Shown here in pieces: positions 41,091 to 49,204 of a DNA stretch of 64,000 nucleotides (its first letter is position 1; each line of letters opens with the position of its first letter). The notes beneath the pieces were generated by a model, which searched no databases, was not told the DNA's origin, and saw only the letters and a program-made list of their open reading frames with translations. Location: positions 62,001 through 126,000 of the forward strand of contig CAZCBH010000003.1 in the NCBI GenBank assembly GCA_964496875.1, given 5' to 3'. Source of the stretch: RI-106 sp964496875. Its GTDB lineage: Bacteria; Cyanobacteriota; Vampirovibrionia; Obscuribacterales; Obscuribacteraceae. The translations under genes and the position numbers were made by a program.

Positions 41091-42869
41091 TTAAACCAGG
41101 CCATGATCGCAGGCATATTTCACGAGCTGAGTGCGACTCTTCATCTTGAGTTTCTTTCGCATCCTCGACGCATGAAGTTCGACCGTGGAAGCCGTAAGGA
41201 AAAGCCTTCCGGCAATCTCTTTGTTGGAGAGACCGGAGGCGATCAATCGCAATACTTCCAGCTCCCGCTTAGAAAGATGAGGCAACTCTGCCTTGGTCTG
41301 GCTTTTGGTTCGTATCGGCGCCGCTTGAGGCTTCTCCGGCTCCATGCGCGCCTCGACCTGGCGAAAGGTGCTGGCGTGATAGAGCTGGTCCTTCACCTTC
41401 TGATGTTCCATACAAAGCTCTACGGCAACGGCGGCATGGCGCGCCGACATCCGGATCAACTCCATCTCGTTGGTGGTCCAATCCCGGTTATCGCCCTCTT
41501 CTATGACAATAAGTACCCCGAAAAGCACTCCATTACAGACCAGCGGGGCCCCGGCGAGACTATTGATGCCGGCGTTCAGCATAGAACTGACATCAGAACC
41601 GGATATGGTGCTGCCATTTCGCAACGCCGTCACATCGGTGAGCGACAAGGGACCACTTCTGAACAAACCGACAACCGCATCGGGGAACCCGGCAGTACGA
41701 CCGAGTCCCAGCGGAGACATGCTGGGATCAGAATACTCATGTGATACCACCAGCGATGAAGCATCAGTCTTCACGAACAGACAGCGAGAGGCATTCAAAC
41801 ACTGCCCCAAATTATCCACCAAAAGCTGCAGCACTATATTCAAATCCAGCGATGAGTGCAAGCGGGTCACAACCTGACGCATCAGCCTATCCCAGTATAG
41901 TTGCTTGAGAGCGGCTTCCGCTGCCAGATCGCCACCAGACATCTTTTTGAGCAGCCGCACGAAGTCCCAGTGCTTATCATTGGAGGGCAGCAAAGCGGCA
42001 CAAACATGATCCGGCTCTTTCACCGTGAAGGAAGACGCGACCACATAGAAATCGCCCTGCAAATTTGGGAGGTAAGCCCGGCACCAAACAAAAGGATTGC
42101 GCGGACCGACTTTGTCCACAATGCTCTCGACAAGATTGATTAGATTGGAGGGAGAGCCCGCATCATAGGCACTGAAGATCTTCTCCACCGCCCGGTTCGC
42201 TTTGACCACACGTTTATTCTTGGTATCAATCAAAAATACTGGATAGGCGAAAGATTTGAACAACCACTCTTGAAAAGCGAACAGATCGAAAGCAGGTTCC
42301 CGTTCGACCCCGATTTCGAGGCTGTCCGCCAGCAACCTGGCGAATAGCTCGAGAGAATCTCCTGAGCCTGCTCCCGTTCCAAATTCGGCGCTGGCATCGA
42401 TCAATAAGAAACCGTCGAGATCCCTCTGGCAACTGAAGATCGGATAAAGCTTGATAGACTCGGCGTCGGTAAAATCCTCGACAAAGGCCTTCGACGGCCT
42501 CATTTCCTCAAAAATCTCTTTTAACGAAACCGCAGCCTCTTCCTGCAATTTTTTCATGCATCGACCGTTTCTCTTCAAAGTCAGAAAATCTTCTCTTTCC
42601 GGAGCGAGGCGTTCCGAATCCGCGATACAGCTAAATTCGAGATGCCTGTTCTTATCCGACCTGGAATCAGAACGGCGATATCGACGAAAAATCGCAGCCC
42701 TGCCGATATCGTGACAACCGACCAGAATACGAGTGACCTGATTGAGGGTGGAAGCCTGGATCGGAATGGGAGCCTCTGCAAGATGCCTGCGAACTCGAAA
42801 AAGAAGATCCAGCAACTCGGACTCAGCTGCCCGAGGCTTGAAGCTACCTTTCTTTCTGGGTGAAACCAA
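41091..42869 (-). CDS. GAF-domain LuxR-type transcriptional regulator
   Basis: 592 residues. An N-terminal region (about 1-210) resembles a GAF fold (EFSCIADSERLAPERED, then LKLYPIFSCQRDLDGFLLID), a PAS-like middle (about 210-300, YPVFLIDTKNKRVVKANRAVEKIF), a canonical GAF domain (about 330-500, NASRCLFVKTD, GAPLVCNGVLFGVLIVIEEGD) and a C-terminal LuxR helix-turn-helix (LSKRELEVLRLIASGLSNKEIAGRLFLTASTVELH). TTG 42869 is the only long start; no good ribosome site, so the true N-terminus is uncertain. The GAF is related to that of the GAF/HD protein upstream. Convergent with the DUF58 gene. Ligand unknown. Confidence 0.8.
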   Translation of the reverse strand: MVSPRKKGSFKPRAAESELLDLLFRVRRHLAEAPIPIQASTLNQVTRILVGCHDIGRAAIFRRYRRSDSRSDKNRHLEFSCIADSERLAPEREDFLTLKRNGRCMKKLQEEAAVSLKEIFEEMRPSKAFVEDFTDAESIKLYPIFSCQRDLDGFLLIDASAEFGTGAGSGDSLELFARLLADSLEIGVEREPAFDLFAFQEWLFKSFAYPVFLIDTKNKRVVKANRAVEKIFSAYDAGSPSNLINLVESIVDKVGPRNPFVWCRAYLPNLQGDFYVVASSFTVKEPDHVCAALLPSNDKHWDFVRLLKKMSGGDLAAEAALKQLYWDRLMRQVVTRLHSSLDLNIVLQLLVDNLGQCLNASRCLFVKTDASSLVVSHEYSDPSMSPLGLGRTAGFPDAVVGLFRSGPLSLTDVTALRNGSTISGSDVSSMLNAGINSLAGAPLVCNGVLFGVLIVIEEGDNRDWTTNEMELIRMSARHAAVAVELCMEHQKVKDQLYHASTFRQVEARMEPEKPQAAPIRTKSQTKAELPHLSKRELEVLRLIASGLSNKEIAGRLFLTASTVELHASRMRKKLKMKSRTQLVKYACDHGLV

Positions 42870-43244
42870 CGCCGAAATTCCCGAAATCGAAACTTACCCG
42901 TATTACAAAGATACTTGAAAAAGGCGAACACAGTGTTATTTGAAAGGGTACGCCGTATGTTGTTAGTTAACCTGCATAAACTCGAAAAGTTTCGCAGAAT
43001 CGAAGCGACATAATCAGTCCGGGCTTAGCGCCTCCAGAACGCAATCCGGGCGGGATGAGCAATAGAAGAAGGTCCCCCAAGAACATTATAGAAATTTAAG
43101 CAATCCCAGAAAACGCCAAAATTCTTGACAAGCGCCGATAATAGCTGCATTCAGGGAATTTTGCCCGCTTTCACTTCGGATCAAAATGCTATAGAATTAA
43201 TATAACTGGGTGATACTTCTATTTTTAATATTAAAAGTTTAAAC
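42870..43244. promoter_or_regulatory. Divergent spacer before the metallopeptidase-like gene
   Basis: About 375 non-coding bases. A perfect TTGACA lies at 43125-43130 on the plus strand, but the hexamer 17 bases on (CATTCA) is a poor -10, so I do not call it a promoter with confidence. The last 50 bases are very AT-rich. No RNA or other element was recognised. Confidence 0.3.
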
Positions 43245-43778
43245 GTGCGCAATCTAAGACGTCAATTCGGAAAAAAATTTGTCGAGACAGCAAAAAAATG
43301 TCCGACCCTGGTTGAGGACATCCAGAGAATCAGGGCAGACGGAGTCAAGATCCGGCTGGTCAACGGTCCGTGCCGGGCTTATTACGACCGAAGCAAGCGC
43401 ACCATCTACATAGGCAAATGGTGCCCTCGCAACTACAAATTGATAAGTATCGCCCATGAGTTCGTCCACGCCCTGGTTAGACCCACGGTAGATCCGGTTC
43501 CCGGAGTAACCGGCAGACAGGAATTCATCGATCGCTGTCTTGATGAAGAGACCGAAGCCATCGTCCACGAAATCATGATAGTCAAAGAGCTTATAAAAGC
43601 AGGCGTCAAGGTACAGGCAAAAGAGCTGGAATGGCTTCGCCGTTATCGTCGGGGAGGCAGAAAAGCGATTAAGAAAGCTCTAGAAAAAACCATAACCTCC
43701 ACCACCGGTGAAGACTATCCTGAGTATTACGGAAGCTGGTACGACGAAATCGTGCCACCCGATAAAAGATTGCCCTGA
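43245..43778 (+). CDS. Putative HExxH metallopeptidase-like protein
   Basis: 177 residues, starting at GTG 43245; there is no alternative Met before the core and no ribosome site. The motif ISIAHEFVHALVRPT at about residue 66 matches HExxH zinc metalloproteases, with CRAYYDRSKRTIYIGKW before it and a charged helix with many Glu after. The third ligand is not obvious; EETEAIVHE downstream could supply a Glu. No signal peptide, so cytoplasmic. The C-terminus is basic and then acidic. Substrate unknown. AT-rich upstream region with no clear promoter. Confidence 0.6.
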   Translation: MRNLRRQFGKKFVETAKKCPTLVEDIQRIRADGVKIRLVNGPCRAYYDRSKRTIYIGKWCPRNYKLISIAHEFVHALVRPTVDPVPGVTGRQEFIDRCLDEETEAIVHEIMIVKELIKAGVKVQAKELEWLRRYRRGGRKAIKKALEKTITSTTGEDYPEYYGSWYDEIVPPDKRLP

Positions 43779-43781
43779 TTA

Positions 43782-44687
43782 TCAGGAAAAGGCCAGTTCC
43801 GGTGATTGAGAATCTTGCTCCACGGAATAGGGTTCCGAGGTCAGACTGCAGGCATTCGGAAGCAGGCGACGAACCTCTTCTGCCACATTCTCGGCATCTG
43901 TCATTCCGGCATGGAGATGGATGGTCTGGAAATCCAATTTGACAATAGTTCCGTCGTTGGCGACCACTTGCCGCTTATAAATGAGATTGCGAGCTTGCTT
44001 CAAAATCTCATTGGGGTTCTTGATGATCGCTCTGCTGTGGGTGTGAGGGAGAAGGTGCCCTTTGGCATCATAGGTTCGGTCGACCCAGGCTTCCATAGCG
44101 ACACGAATACCGGCTCTTTCTCCGGCGGTCAATATGCAACTGGTAGCTGGTCCGATCAGGACCAACCAGGGATCTATTTCATGAATAGCCTTGGCAACAA
44201 TCGTTGCTACTCTGATGTCCTGGGACATCTGTCGATACAAATAGCCGTGAGGGCGAACCTGGGTAATCTCAAAACCCAATGTACGAGCCATTCCCGACAG
44301 AGCGCCAAGCTGGTAGAGCACCGAAGCTCTCAGCTCCGCCGTGGTTAGATGAATCTCTCTCCGTCCGAAGCCGGCGAGATCGGGATAACCGATATGAGCC
44401 CCGAGGGAAAGTCCGTAATAGCGGACCATTTCGAGAGCTTCCTCGATGAGGACCGGATCACCGGCATGGGCGCCGCAAGCAATATTTGCCGAGGTGACAT
44501 AAGGTAGAACATCGGCTTCTCCGTCGATGCGATAACGCCCGAATCCCTCGCCCAGATTAGTGTTGATATCGAGTCCGAAGGGTAAATAGACTTTAGCCGA
44601 CGGCGCACTCTCGCTCGAAGCAGGAGCCGCTGAGCTCGAGCCCTCTGAAGTTCTGTGACTACGACCTTTCTGCCTGGTACGACGCAT
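43782..44687 (-). CDS. pxpA: LamB/YcsF-family protein, 5-oxoprolinase subunit A-like
   Basis: 301 residues from ATG 44687, which has GGAG 7 bases upstream; the frame opens 12 codons earlier. PxpA with PxpB and PxpC hydrolyses 5-oxoproline. Family motifs: LDINTNLGEGFG, YVTSANIACGAHAGDP and LGAHIGYPDLAGFGRRE, then RPHGYLYRQM. A Ser/Arg/Ala-rich N-terminal extension of about 40 residues precedes the core. No pxpB or pxpC lies beside it, so the function could differ. Its 3' end is 3 bases from the end of the convergent metallopeptidase-like gene. Confidence 0.8.
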   Translation of the reverse strand: MRRTRQKGRSHRTSEGSSSAAPASSESAPSAKVYLPFGLDINTNLGEGFGRYRIDGEADVLPYVTSANIACGAHAGDPVLIEEALEMVRYYGLSLGAHIGYPDLAGFGRREIHLTTAELRASVLYQLGALSGMARTLGFEITQVRPHGYLYRQMSQDIRVATIVAKAIHEIDPWLVLIGPATSCILTAGERAGIRVAMEAWVDRTYDAKGHLLPHTHSRAIIKNPNEILKQARNLIYKRQVVANDGTIVKLDFQTIHLHAGMTDAENVAEEVRRLLPNACSLTSEPYSVEQDSQSPELAFS

Positions 44688-44857
44688 TGAGATTCTCCAC
44701 CGGGGACGGAAATTCAAATCCATCCGAAGTCTTTTCGAACCTGAGATTCTAGCAAGAATAGGGAGAAAATCGGAAAAACTAGGCAGATCACTATGTACAG
44801 ATCAAAACAAACGCTTACAATATAAGATATATTTCAGAATTCTCATCACGCGAAAGT

Positions 44858-46039
44858 ATGCCAGAAAAGACCTTCAAGAGAAATGCTTCAGGAGCCTATA
44901 TAGGCTTACTGATCTTATTGATTCTGGCATTTCTGCCTGGTTTAGGATGCGCTCCGGCCTGGGCGCAGAAATATGGAAGGCCGGTGATTCCTCAGAATCC
45001 CAATCTGCTAAGGCAGCAAGCTTTCGACTGTTATCTCGTCGGAGAATTCGAAGATGCGGCAGAACTCTACAAGAAAGCCATAGACTCGGGCATTCAGCAA
45101 TATGGACAGAACTCGGCCTTCGTAGCAGACATCTACTACGAGCTCGGTACCATGAGCCTGGAGGAAGGTAATTTCAGCCGCGCTTCGCGCTATCTGCCAC
45201 TTGCCGTCAAAGCGAAACCGAACAGTATTCAAGCCAGGGTCAAGCTGGCCGACCTCTATTTGATGCAAGACAAAGTAGATCAGGCCATGTCCGAGGTAGC
45301 GACAGCCTTGAAGAATAATCCGGGGTCGGTTGAAGCCCAGAGAGAACTCGTCAAGCTGATGATGGCCCGGGCGGGAAGTTCTGGCGAGGACTCCGCAGCA
45401 GCCAACCTGGCCTGTACCTGGGAAGCTTTTCAACTCAAGAATTTCAGCAATAGCGTTCTGAAGAACACAAACGCTCTAATCGCGCAATGGCAGCAACGCA
45501 TTAAATCCGGTGGCAATAACTTGCCCAGGCTAAGTGTCGCGATGCTCAACAGTGCCCACAGGACACCACCACCGAAACAAGAGCCTGCTCCGGTTGCCGC
45601 TCCTGCTCCGGTAGCTGTAAAAATAAAACCTCCCCAGAAGCCGACCCCAAAGCCGGCTGTTAGTAAGCCCAGAGTGACTAGAACCGCAGCGAAACCAGTT
45701 GCCAAACCGGTAGCGAAATCCGTTCCCAAACCCGTTTCTGAACCGAAATCCACGCCGGTGCCAAAACCAGTTATCAAACAAACCACAGCTGTCAGACCGG
45801 CTAAGCGCACCAACGGAATGGTGCCTCCACCACCGCCGATGGTGCCTCCGCCGATGTTCGCTCCTCCGCCATCGTCCATCAAACTCGAGACTCACGTTCA
45901 GGTCAAGAAAGAAACGAAAGAAAAGACGGAGAAAAAGGAACCACCGAAAAAAGTCAAAAAGCCGGCTGTTCCCGACGAACCGGATTTCATTCTGGATTGG
46001 GCAGCGCCAAAGAAATCAAAGCCCAGTGGCGGAGAATAG
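44858..46039 (+). CDS. TPR lipoprotein with Pro-rich C-terminus
   Basis: 393 residues. The N-terminal hydrophobic segment ends in LPGLGCAPAWA, giving a possible lipobox (LGLGC); a conventional cleavage after AWAQ is also possible. Residues about 50-165 hold three TPRs (YLVGEFEDAAELYKKAIDSG and others). The remainder is Lys/Pro/Val-rich with KPVAKPV repeats and a PPPPPMVPPP run, ending in an acidic-aromatic tail (DEPDFILDW). Likely periplasmic and membrane-anchored. Convergent with the Spy-like gene of the sigma operon. Confidence 0.65.
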   Translation: MPEKTFKRNASGAYIGLLILLILAFLPGLGCAPAWAQKYGRPVIPQNPNLLRQQAFDCYLVGEFEDAAELYKKAIDSGIQQYGQNSAFVADIYYELGTMSLEEGNFSRASRYLPLAVKAKPNSIQARVKLADLYLMQDKVDQAMSEVATALKNNPGSVEAQRELVKLMMARAGSSGEDSAAANLACTWEAFQLKNFSNSVLKNTNALIAQWQQRIKSGGNNLPRLSVAMLNSAHRTPPPKQEPAPVAAPAPVAVKIKPPQKPTPKPAVSKPRVTRTAAKPVAKPVAKSVPKPVSEPKSTPVPKPVIKQTTAVRPAKRTNGMVPPPPPMVPPPMFAPPPSSIKLETHVQVKKETKEKTEKKEPPKKVKKPAVPDEPDFILDWAAPKKSKPSGGE

Positions 46040-46050
46040 CAGTCGAATTT

Positions 46051-47058
46051 TTACTTAGCCCTGGAGCCTTTCCTGGCAGTGGTTCCCGATCTGGTTCCCG
46101 GCTTGATCTCAGGCAATCTATCGAGCTGTTCTTTCGTCAATACCGACCTGATTCCGAGAAAGTCGTTGAGCATTATCTCATCGGCTTGATTGCGCAGGTT
46201 GCTGTATTCTGCCTGTTGCTCAAGAATCTGTGCTTGAGACGCCCCTGGATCGAAAAGCATTTCTTTCAAGTGCGCTCTTTTAGACCGCAGTTGCTTGTTC
46301 ACTTCCCTGGCACGAGTTGCGTTGCCCTGCCTCATCGCCTGAATACGCTGCTTCTGTTTCTCCGAAAGATTCAGCCGGTCAAGGCGAATAGGTTGCCTAC
46401 CAAACCACTGCCTGCCGCCCTGCATCCCGCCGGACCGAGTTCGGCTGCCGGCTCTGCCAGGTCCGCCGCTCATTGTGTTGTGCTCTCGAAGGCCTCTCCG
46501 CATGTCGTTGCCCGGGAGAACTTCTGAGCGACCTGCTCCACCGGCACCGCCCGGACCGGGACCTTGACCAGTACCGACGTCCGGCATGGCGTCAGGAGGA
46601 ATATTCCCGCCGCCCAGGCCTCGGCGCTGACGTAGTTGCTGGACGAATTGTCGACGTTCATCCGGACTCATCCCCTGGAGCTTCTCTTGTAAGCGCCTCC
46701 TCATGCCGCCGCCGCGAATACCATTGTCCTGACCACCACCAGCACCGGGAAACTCATCACCGGTCTGCATATACTTACGAAATCGCCCGGACATACTGCC
46801 GGCGCCACCAGGAGAGGCATTCGGCTCTGCTCCACTTTGAACACTGTAAACACGACCATCGAGGCGGTTGGAATCGTCTATATCTCGCTGGGCGATCAGT
46901 CGGCTTGAACTGTAGGCAGAATTTTTAAATCCCCTGATTGAGACGTCTTTCAAATCCAGCGCTTCAATTGGTGTCACTGAAAATACGGTCAGCACCACAG
47001 AAAGTGCCGTCAGTTTATTCAGCCGCTTAAAGCTTGATAGCATACAAACCATCCTCAT
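46051..47058 (-). CDS. Secreted Spy/CpxP-like protein of the ECF sigma operon
   Basis: 335 residues. A signal peptide (LTALSVVLTVFSVTPIEA) leads into a Gly/Arg/Met-rich region with GGGQDNG and GMRRRLQEKLQGMSPDERRQF. The C-terminal 100 residues, with LNLSEKQKQRIQAMR and later SVLTKEQLDRLPE, carry the LTxxQ-type repeats of Spy/CpxP/CnrX-like periplasmic sensors and chaperones. It overlaps the anti-sigma gene by 32 bases (GGGAG lies 9 bases before its ATG). CpxP-like proteins sense misfolded or metal-exposed envelope; here it is placed to signal to the anti-sigma factor. Longer than canonical Spy (about 160). Confidence 0.7.
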   Translation of the reverse strand: MRMVCMLSSFKRLNKLTALSVVLTVFSVTPIEALDLKDVSIRGFKNSAYSSSRLIAQRDIDDSNRLDGRVYSVQSGAEPNASPGGAGSMSGRFRKYMQTGDEFPGAGGGQDNGIRGGGMRRRLQEKLQGMSPDERRQFVQQLRQRRGLGGGNIPPDAMPDVGTGQGPGPGGAGGAGRSEVLPGNDMRRGLREHNTMSGGPGRAGSRTRSGGMQGGRQWFGRQPIRLDRLNLSEKQKQRIQAMRQGNATRAREVNKQLRSKRAHLKEMLFDPGASQAQILEQQAEYSNLRNQADEIMLNDFLGIRSVLTKEQLDRLPEIKPGTRSGTTARKGSRAK

Positions 47059-47848
47059 CTGTGCCTACTCCCATCTGTGAGAATAGATTATCCGGCTCAT
47101 CACCATCGAAGGCTACTACCGCTTCGTTGGCGAGGAGCTGTACCTGCTCTTTATCTTGAACTACCGGAGCACTTTCAGCCTGATGGAGCGCCACCATATC
47201 CGGAGCTTTATCTTGAACCGCTAATGGAACGCTCTCAGGCTTATTGACCTCGGCAACTTTCTCGGGCACCACTTTCGGCACCGGTGCCGAATTCGAAGTC
47301 GAAGTCGAAGTCGAAGAAGATTGATCGACAGGCGAAGCTTCGGTCAGGCGCTCAATGGGTTGTTCCACCTCTTCGTTCTGCTTCACCTCGGCCACGGTGG
47401 CTCCGCTGGTGGTCGGGTAAACAGACTGACCCTCGCCACCGGAGTTCGCGACCTGGGGCGAGTCACCACTGCCCGAATTGGACAAATGCGGAATGGAAAA
47501 AACCAGGACCAGTAGACATGCCGCCGCAGCGACTCCAATCAACGCTGGAGTGGCTTTGAATGGAAGTACCCTGCCACGGCGGCCCGAAGAGTCAATCTGA
47601 TCGGCGAGAACATCGGCAAAATCCCGGGTCATCTCCTGTCGGGGAAGTGACCGCAACAAAGCTGCCAGGGACTGGATCTCGCCGAGACTGCTGCGACAGG
47701 CCGCACAACCATCAAGATGACTCTGGACAGAATCACGCTCCGAAGCCGACAGCTCGGCGTCATGAAAGTCATGGAGCAGTTCCCTTACCTGCTCACAGCC
47801 TTCTCTATTTTCACCATTCGGGAAATGCATTTTCTCAGGTCCGCTCAT
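47027..47848 (-). CDS. Zinc-finger anti-sigma factor
   Basis: 273 residues. The ZAS motif is C18, H44, C48, C51 (C-x25-H-x3-C-x2-C), in an N-terminal cytoplasmic domain of about 95 residues. One transmembrane helix (about 105-122, LIGVAAAACLLVLVFSI) follows, and an extracytoplasmic Ser/Val/Glu/Pro-rich region of about 150 residues. It should hold the ECF sigma factor at the membrane and release it on an envelope signal. It overlaps the sigma gene by 14 bases and the Spy-like gene by 32 bases. AAGGTG upstream of ATG 47848. Confidence 0.88.
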   Translation of the reverse strand: MSGPEKMHFPNGENREGCEQVRELLHDFHDAELSASERDSVQSHLDGCAACRSSLGEIQSLAALLRSLPRQEMTRDFADVLADQIDSSGRRGRVLPFKATPALIGVAAAACLLVLVFSIPHLSNSGSGDSPQVANSGGEGQSVYPTTSGATVAEVKQNEEVEQPIERLTEASPVDQSSSTSTSTSNSAPVPKVVPEKVAEVNKPESVPLAVQDKAPDMVALHQAESAPVVQDKEQVQLLANEAVVAFDGDEPDNLFSQMGVGTDEDGLYAIKL

Positions 47849-48485
47849 TTTCAGTCACCTTGGTTTTAGTATCAAAATAATAGGGGAGGAGCAACTCTTT
47901 GAGTTTCTGCCTACCGTAATGAAGCCGAGATCGTACAGTGCCGATATTGGCTCCGATGATCTCGGCAATATCTTGATAGGAGAATCCTTCTATGTCATGG
48001 AGAATCAAAACCGCTCTCTGGTTCTCCGGCAATAGGCGCAGGGATTGCTCGATTACTTTCGACTCTTCGCCCAGGTCTATCTCCTGCTGCGGGTCGGGTC
48101 TTTCGTCTGCCACTTGCTGAACCACTCCTCCCCTCTCTTCATCACCATCGCCACCAAGGGTAGAGAGTGGAGTGAAAGAGAAGAGAGCAAACCCTGACTT
48201 GTTTTTACGCCGCCTTGCTCTCAATCGGTCGATGGAGACGTTGTGAGAGATACGGAAAAGCCAGGCAGCAAAGGAGGCCTGGTTTCTGAATTTATCCAGG
48301 CTCTGATGCATTTTAATGAAGGTATCCTGCACCACTTCCTCAGCCTCCTCTTTGTTGCCAAGCATGCGGTACGCCGCGTTATAGATTCGATTCTGGTATC
48401 GGCGCACCAAGGACTTGAATAATGTCTTATCCTTAGTCTGTCGAAATTTTTCGACAAGGGCCTCATCATTAAGGTCCAATTTCAT
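47835..48485 (-). CDS. ECF RNA polymerase sigma factor, RpoE-like
   Basis: 216 residues from ATG 48485 (AAGGGTTGGAG upstream; TTG 48491 is less likely). Region 2 at about 25-95 has RYQNRIYNAAYRMLGNKEEAEEVVQDTFIKMHQSLDKF and FAAWLFRISHNVSIDRLRARRR; region 4 at about 150-205 has LPENQRAVLILHDIEGFSYQDIAEIIGANIGTVRSRLHYGRQKL. The linker between them is longer than usual (about 50 residues with GDGDEERGGV). It is followed by its anti-sigma factor and a Spy-like protein. Diverges from the phosphatase-like gene with 59 bases between, which contain GTCTAAGACGTC. Confidence 0.93.
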   Translation of the reverse strand: MKLDLNDEALVEKFRQTKDKTLFKSLVRRYQNRIYNAAYRMLGNKEEAEEVVQDTFIKMHQSLDKFRNQASFAAWLFRISHNVSIDRLRARRRKNKSGFALFSFTPLSTLGGDGDEERGGVVQQVADERPDPQQEIDLGEESKVIEQSLRLLPENQRAVLILHDIEGFSYQDIAEIIGANIGTVRSRLHYGRQKLKELLLPYYFDTKTKVTENERT

Positions 48486-48544
48486 CTCCAACCCTTACGG
48501 TTTGGTTACACTGTCTAAGACGTCAAAACAACGGACGGAGTTCA

Positions 48545-49204
48545 ATGGAAAAGCAATTATTAACTATATTTAAACAAGTCTTGCAGTTCCCTGCCTCCCG
48601 AGCAGGCAAAGCAAAGCTACTTTGCCCCCTCTCGGTTGCCAATATTGTGCACACAACCGTCCTGATTGTAACTGTGGGAATCTACAGTCCACTTCCTGCC
48701 AAAGCTGCACCGGAAGACTACCAGAAAGCCGGTACTGTTAAAACCCAGCCCAAGAAAGCCGAAGACCTGCCGAACTTTCACAAGGTTCATCCATTTCTAT
48801 ATCGCGGTGGCGAACCATCTATAAAAGGAATGGAAAAACTCTCCGACATGGGCATCAAAACAATCATCGACTTGCGAGCCCCGACTAAAGCAGCCCGGGA
48901 CGAGGAAAAGAAAGCAAAAGCACTGGGAATCAAATATATCAATCTGCCCATGAGCGATAAGGCTCCCACAGAAAAGCAGGTGGCCACAACCCTTTCAACA
49001 ATAGAAAAAGGAAGAGAGACAGGCGAACCGGTTTTTGTCCATTGCCAACACGGCTCTGATCGCACCGGCTGCATGATAGGAATCTGGCGAGTCAGTCGAG
49101 ACGGATGGAATTTCGAAAAAACCTATAAAGAGATGCGCAAATATTATTTCGGTCAGAAGTACGACAAGCTGAGGAATGCAGTCAAGGAAAGGGCTTCCTC
49201 ATAA
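48545..49204 (+). CDS. Secreted dual-specificity phosphatase-like protein
   Basis: 219 residues. A hydrophobic N-terminal segment (about 30-55) ends in LPAKAA, so it is probably exported. The catalytic loop is VHCQHGSDRTG with Cys167 and Arg173 (CX5R), and the likely general acid is Asp138 in NLPMSDKAPT. Upstream are YRGGEPSIKGMEKL and IIDLR, the usual layout of DSP/Siw14-type phosphatases. A periplasmic phosphatase of this type could act on phosphoinositides, polyphosphate-related substrates or proteins; the substrate cannot be told from sequence. GGAG lies 5 bases before ATG. Divergent from the sigma operon and overlaps the 3' end of the retropepsin-like gene by 6 bases. Confidence 0.75.
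   Translation: MEKQLLTIFKQVLQFPASRAGKAKLLCPLSVANIVHTTVLIVTVGIYSPLPAKAAPEDYQKAGTVKTQPKKAEDLPNFHKVHPFLYRGGEPSIKGMEKLSDMGIKTIIDLRAPTKAARDEEKKAKALGIKYINLPMSDKAPTEKQVATTLSTIEKGRETGEPVFVHCQHGSDRTGCMIGIWRVSRDGWNFEKTYKEMRKYYFGQKYDKLRNAVKERASS

Noticed and set aside
43125..43142. TTGACA followed by GATAAT as a promoter
   Set aside because: GATAAT is only 6 bases away; the hexamer at correct spacing is a poor -10.
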